A stretch of 21,172 nucleotides of DNA, taken from contig JAMIFN010000105.1 in NCBI GenBank assembly GCA_035906235.1, forward strand, positions 1-21,172. The letters are read 5' to 3'. The notes under the pieces are model-generated. The model saw only the letters and a program-made list of their open reading frames with translations, was not told where the DNA came from and searched no databases. This document shows positions 21,088 to 21,172 of the stretch, in pieces (within the stretch, counting starts at the first letter, position 1; each line of letters begins with the position of its first letter). A program made the translations under genes and the position numbers. The stretch is from JAMIFN01 sp035906235. Its GTDB lineage: Bacteria > Pseudomonadota > Gammaproteobacteria > Burkholderiales > Burkholderiaceae_C.

Positions 21088-21172
21088 ATGAGTGAAACAG
21101 CACACGAAGTTGCTGCCGGTGCGGCAAGCGATGTGGCCACGCAGGCTGCGGCTCATGGGCCGACGGCAAGTG
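21088..21172 (+). CDS. atpB: ATP synthase F0 subunit a, 5' end only
   Basis: The first 28 codons (MSETAHEVAAGAASDVATQA...) of subunit a, the proton-channel subunit of the F0 sector. The call rests on position right after atpI and on the MSETAHE-type N-terminus with an Ala-rich stretch, as I know it from other Burkholderiales. AAGGTGA lies just before the ATG. The rest is outside the window. Confidence 0.8.
   Translation, partial: MSETAHEVAAGAASDVATQAAAHGPTAS

Overview
The window looks like a chromosome segment of a betaproteobacterium in the order Burkholderiales, probably Comamonadaceae. The evidence is the protein types (an atpI-atpB start, HscA beginning MALLQ, LipA, an NtrX-like regulator without an ATPase domain), a moderately high GC content, and small dispersed intergenic repeats of several families. 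The genus cannot be named from the sequence alone.

Layout. Bases 1-201 are the 3' part of tmRNA (ssrA), followed by its terminator. From 323 to 15743 lies an accessory metabolic locus of two convergent transcription units and one regulator. The plus-strand unit (323-4943) encodes a membrane fatty acid hydroxylase-superfamily protein, a membrane fatty acid desaturase, a fusion of a ketoacyl synthase III with a haem-oxygenase-like diiron domain, and an unrecognised 304-residue protein. These genes overlap or almost touch. The minus-strand unit (15194 down to 4940) encodes, in transcription order, a GMC flavoprotein oxidoreductase, an aldehyde dehydrogenase, a second hydroxylase-superfamily protein, a 3-beta-HSD-like extended SDR, a CYP51-type P450 fused to a ferredoxin, another extended SDR, an NTF2/SnoaL-like protein, a classical-type SDR without its catalytic tyrosine, and a broken kdsC. 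A MarR-type regulator (15318-15743) is divergent from the minus unit. The gap between them carries three copies of a 14-bp palindrome, which are likely its operators.

Housekeeping sequence follows: lipA (without lipB beside it), a cluster of repeats, hscA alone without hscB or fdx, a 163-bp non-coding element with terminal inverted repeats and a TTAG duplication (an IS5-like MITE), a receiver-Fis response regulator, atpI, and the first 28 codons of atpB.

How the genes may work together. The central gene set (a C4-methyl-oxidase-like hydroxylase, a 3-beta-HSD-like dehydrogenase, CYP51-ferredoxin, SDRs) resembles a sterol demethylation toolkit, but there is no squalene epoxidase or oxidosqualene cyclase in the window. 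The ketosynthase-diiron fusion and the desaturase point instead to a newly made acyl-chain product. GMC oxidoreductase plus aldehyde dehydrogenase would take an alcohol to an acid. The product is unknown. The most unusual parts are the KSIII-diiron fusion, the CYP51-ferredoxin fusion and the probable shared control by the MarR regulator.
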